This document shows positions 63,424-64,000 of a DNA stretch of 64,000 bases, piece by piece. Below the pieces are notes generated by a model. That model was not told where the DNA came from, ran no database searches, and worked only from the letters and a program-made list of their open reading frames with translations. A program made the position numbers and the translations under genes. Position 1 is the first letter of the stretch; each line of letters opens with the position of its first letter. The stretch spans positions 682,001 to 746,000 of the forward strand of contig CALSLL010000002.1 in assembly GCA_943787185.1 (NCBI GenBank). Direction: 5' to 3'. Source of the DNA: UBA10349 sp003485905 (GTDB lineage: Bacteria > Pseudomonadota > Gammaproteobacteria > Arenicellales > Arenicellaceae).

Positions 63424-64000
63424 ATGTTAGATACCTTGCAAAACAAAAACGTCCTCGTTACCGGAGGCTTGGGGTTTATTGGTAGCAATTTGGCGATTCG
63501 ATTGGTCGAGCTAGGTGCGAACGTCACGGTCATCGATTCGCTGATTCCTGAGTCAGGCGGAAATAAGTTTAATGTTTCGCCAATCGAATCCGAGATCGAA
63601 ATAAATAGCGGCGATTTACGCGACGCTGAAATGTTGAGCAAGGCGGTCGTAGGAATGGATTACGTGTTCCATCTTGCTGGTCAGGTAAGTCACGGAGACA
63701 GTATGCGTGACCCAGAGCTCGATTTAGGTATGAACTGTATAAGTTCTCTAAATCTTGTGGAAGCCTGCCGGCACAACTGTCCAGACACGCGAATAGTTTA
63801 TACGTCTACTCGGCAACTTTACGGCGTGCCGCAAGAGTTGCCTGTGACGGAAGCGCACCCAACATTGCCGGTTGATGTAAATGGGATAAACAAGTTGGCC
63901 GCTGAGTATTATCATTTGTTGTACGACCGTACTTACGGTTTAAAATCCACCGTGTTGCGGCTGACTAATACCTATGGGCCACGGCAGCAGATTCGCAATA
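63424..64000 (+). CDS. NAD-dependent epimerase/dehydratase (partial)
   Basis: Runs off the window end; 192 codons seen from ATG 63424. Rossmann loop V-T-G-G-L-G-F-I-G-S-N (about 11-21), H-L-A-G, Y-T-S-T-R-Q-L-Y-G and N-T-Y-G-P are those of extended SDR sugar-nucleotide epimerases. The usual Y-x-x-x-K near residue 155-160 is replaced: the region reads V-D-V-N-G-I-N-K-L-A, with N in place of Y. It pairs with the GT2 gene in a second polysaccharide or glycolipid locus. Confidence 0.88.
   Translation, partial: MLDTLQNKNVLVTGGLGFIGSNLAIRLVELGANVTVIDSLIPESGGNKFNVSPIESEIEINSGDLRDAEMLSKAVVGMDYVFHLAGQVSHGDSMRDPELDLGMNCISSLNLVEACRHNCPDTRIVYTSTRQLYGVPQELPVTEAHPTLPVDVNGINKLAAEYYHLLYDRTYGLKSTVLRLTNTYGPRQQIRN

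Overview
The window reads as one chromosomal segment of a free-living, probably marine, gammaproteobacterium. The evidence is the gene order (ftsK-lolA-crcB-serS; rpsF-rpsR-rplI-dnaB-radA; xseB-ispA-dxs; parE), a PiT phosphate permease, a DUF6152/cytochrome c operon, and moderate GC. The exact genus cannot be fixed from sequence alone.

Layout. 1-2.3 kb: a partial minus-strand lipoprotein with an MCE-like domain, a perfect 28-nt palindrome, a ROK sugar kinase and an Smr-domain protein. 2.4-7.2 kb: ftsK, lolA, crcB, serS. 7.4-18.1 kb: a decayed exopolysaccharide locus. It holds a tyrosine-kinase domain without its Wzz half, a membrane protein, an O-antigen-ligase-like protein, frameshifted UDP-glucuronate decarboxylase and galE, a 3' fragment of a wecA-type transferase fused onto galE, a frameshifted TonB-like protein, tRNA-Ser(UGA), an acyltransferase with an in-frame TGA, and an N-terminally truncated glycosyltransferase. 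18.4-32.8 kb: an eight-gene MoxR/DUF58/BatA/DUF4175/DUF4159 cluster with three von Willebrand-type proteins, a caspase-like protein and a TPR metallopeptidase. 32.9-35.0 kb: sucCD.

35.1-39.25 kb is the most interesting part: a lasso-peptide (RiPP) cluster between sucCD and the rpsF operon. It encodes a 60-aa precursor with a textbook leader, a lasso cyclase and an HPr-kinase-like tailoring kinase on the plus strand. Facing them on the minus strand are a PqqD-like recognition protein and a nucleotidyltransferase. No B2 leader peptidase, transporter or isopeptidase is present in the window.

39.4-44.0 kb: ribosomal proteins S6 (with a long PAEE-repeat tail), S18 and L9, then DnaB and RadA. 44.1-50.4 kb: a SIMPL protein, dxs-ispA-xseB, an SDR, GNATs and PiT. 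50.5-56.2 kb: more GNATs (one frameshifted), a Gfo/Idh/MocA oxidoreductase, and an operon of secreted proteins with a cytochrome c and a Tat-exported ThDP enzyme broken by two in-frame ochre codons. 56.3-59.1 kb: small membrane and accessory proteins. 59.3-64 kb: parE, a membrane-anchored formylglycine-generating-enzyme homologue that keeps both active-site cysteines, a GT2 glycosyltransferase, and a partial NAD-dependent epimerase.

Broken genes are concentrated in accessory functions, while every housekeeping gene is intact. Six single-base frameshifts of the same sign (+1) lie within 1.9 kb (11.0-12.9 kb). They could be consensus errors or real decay; the gene truncations and the in-frame stops nearby are not explained by homopolymer error.
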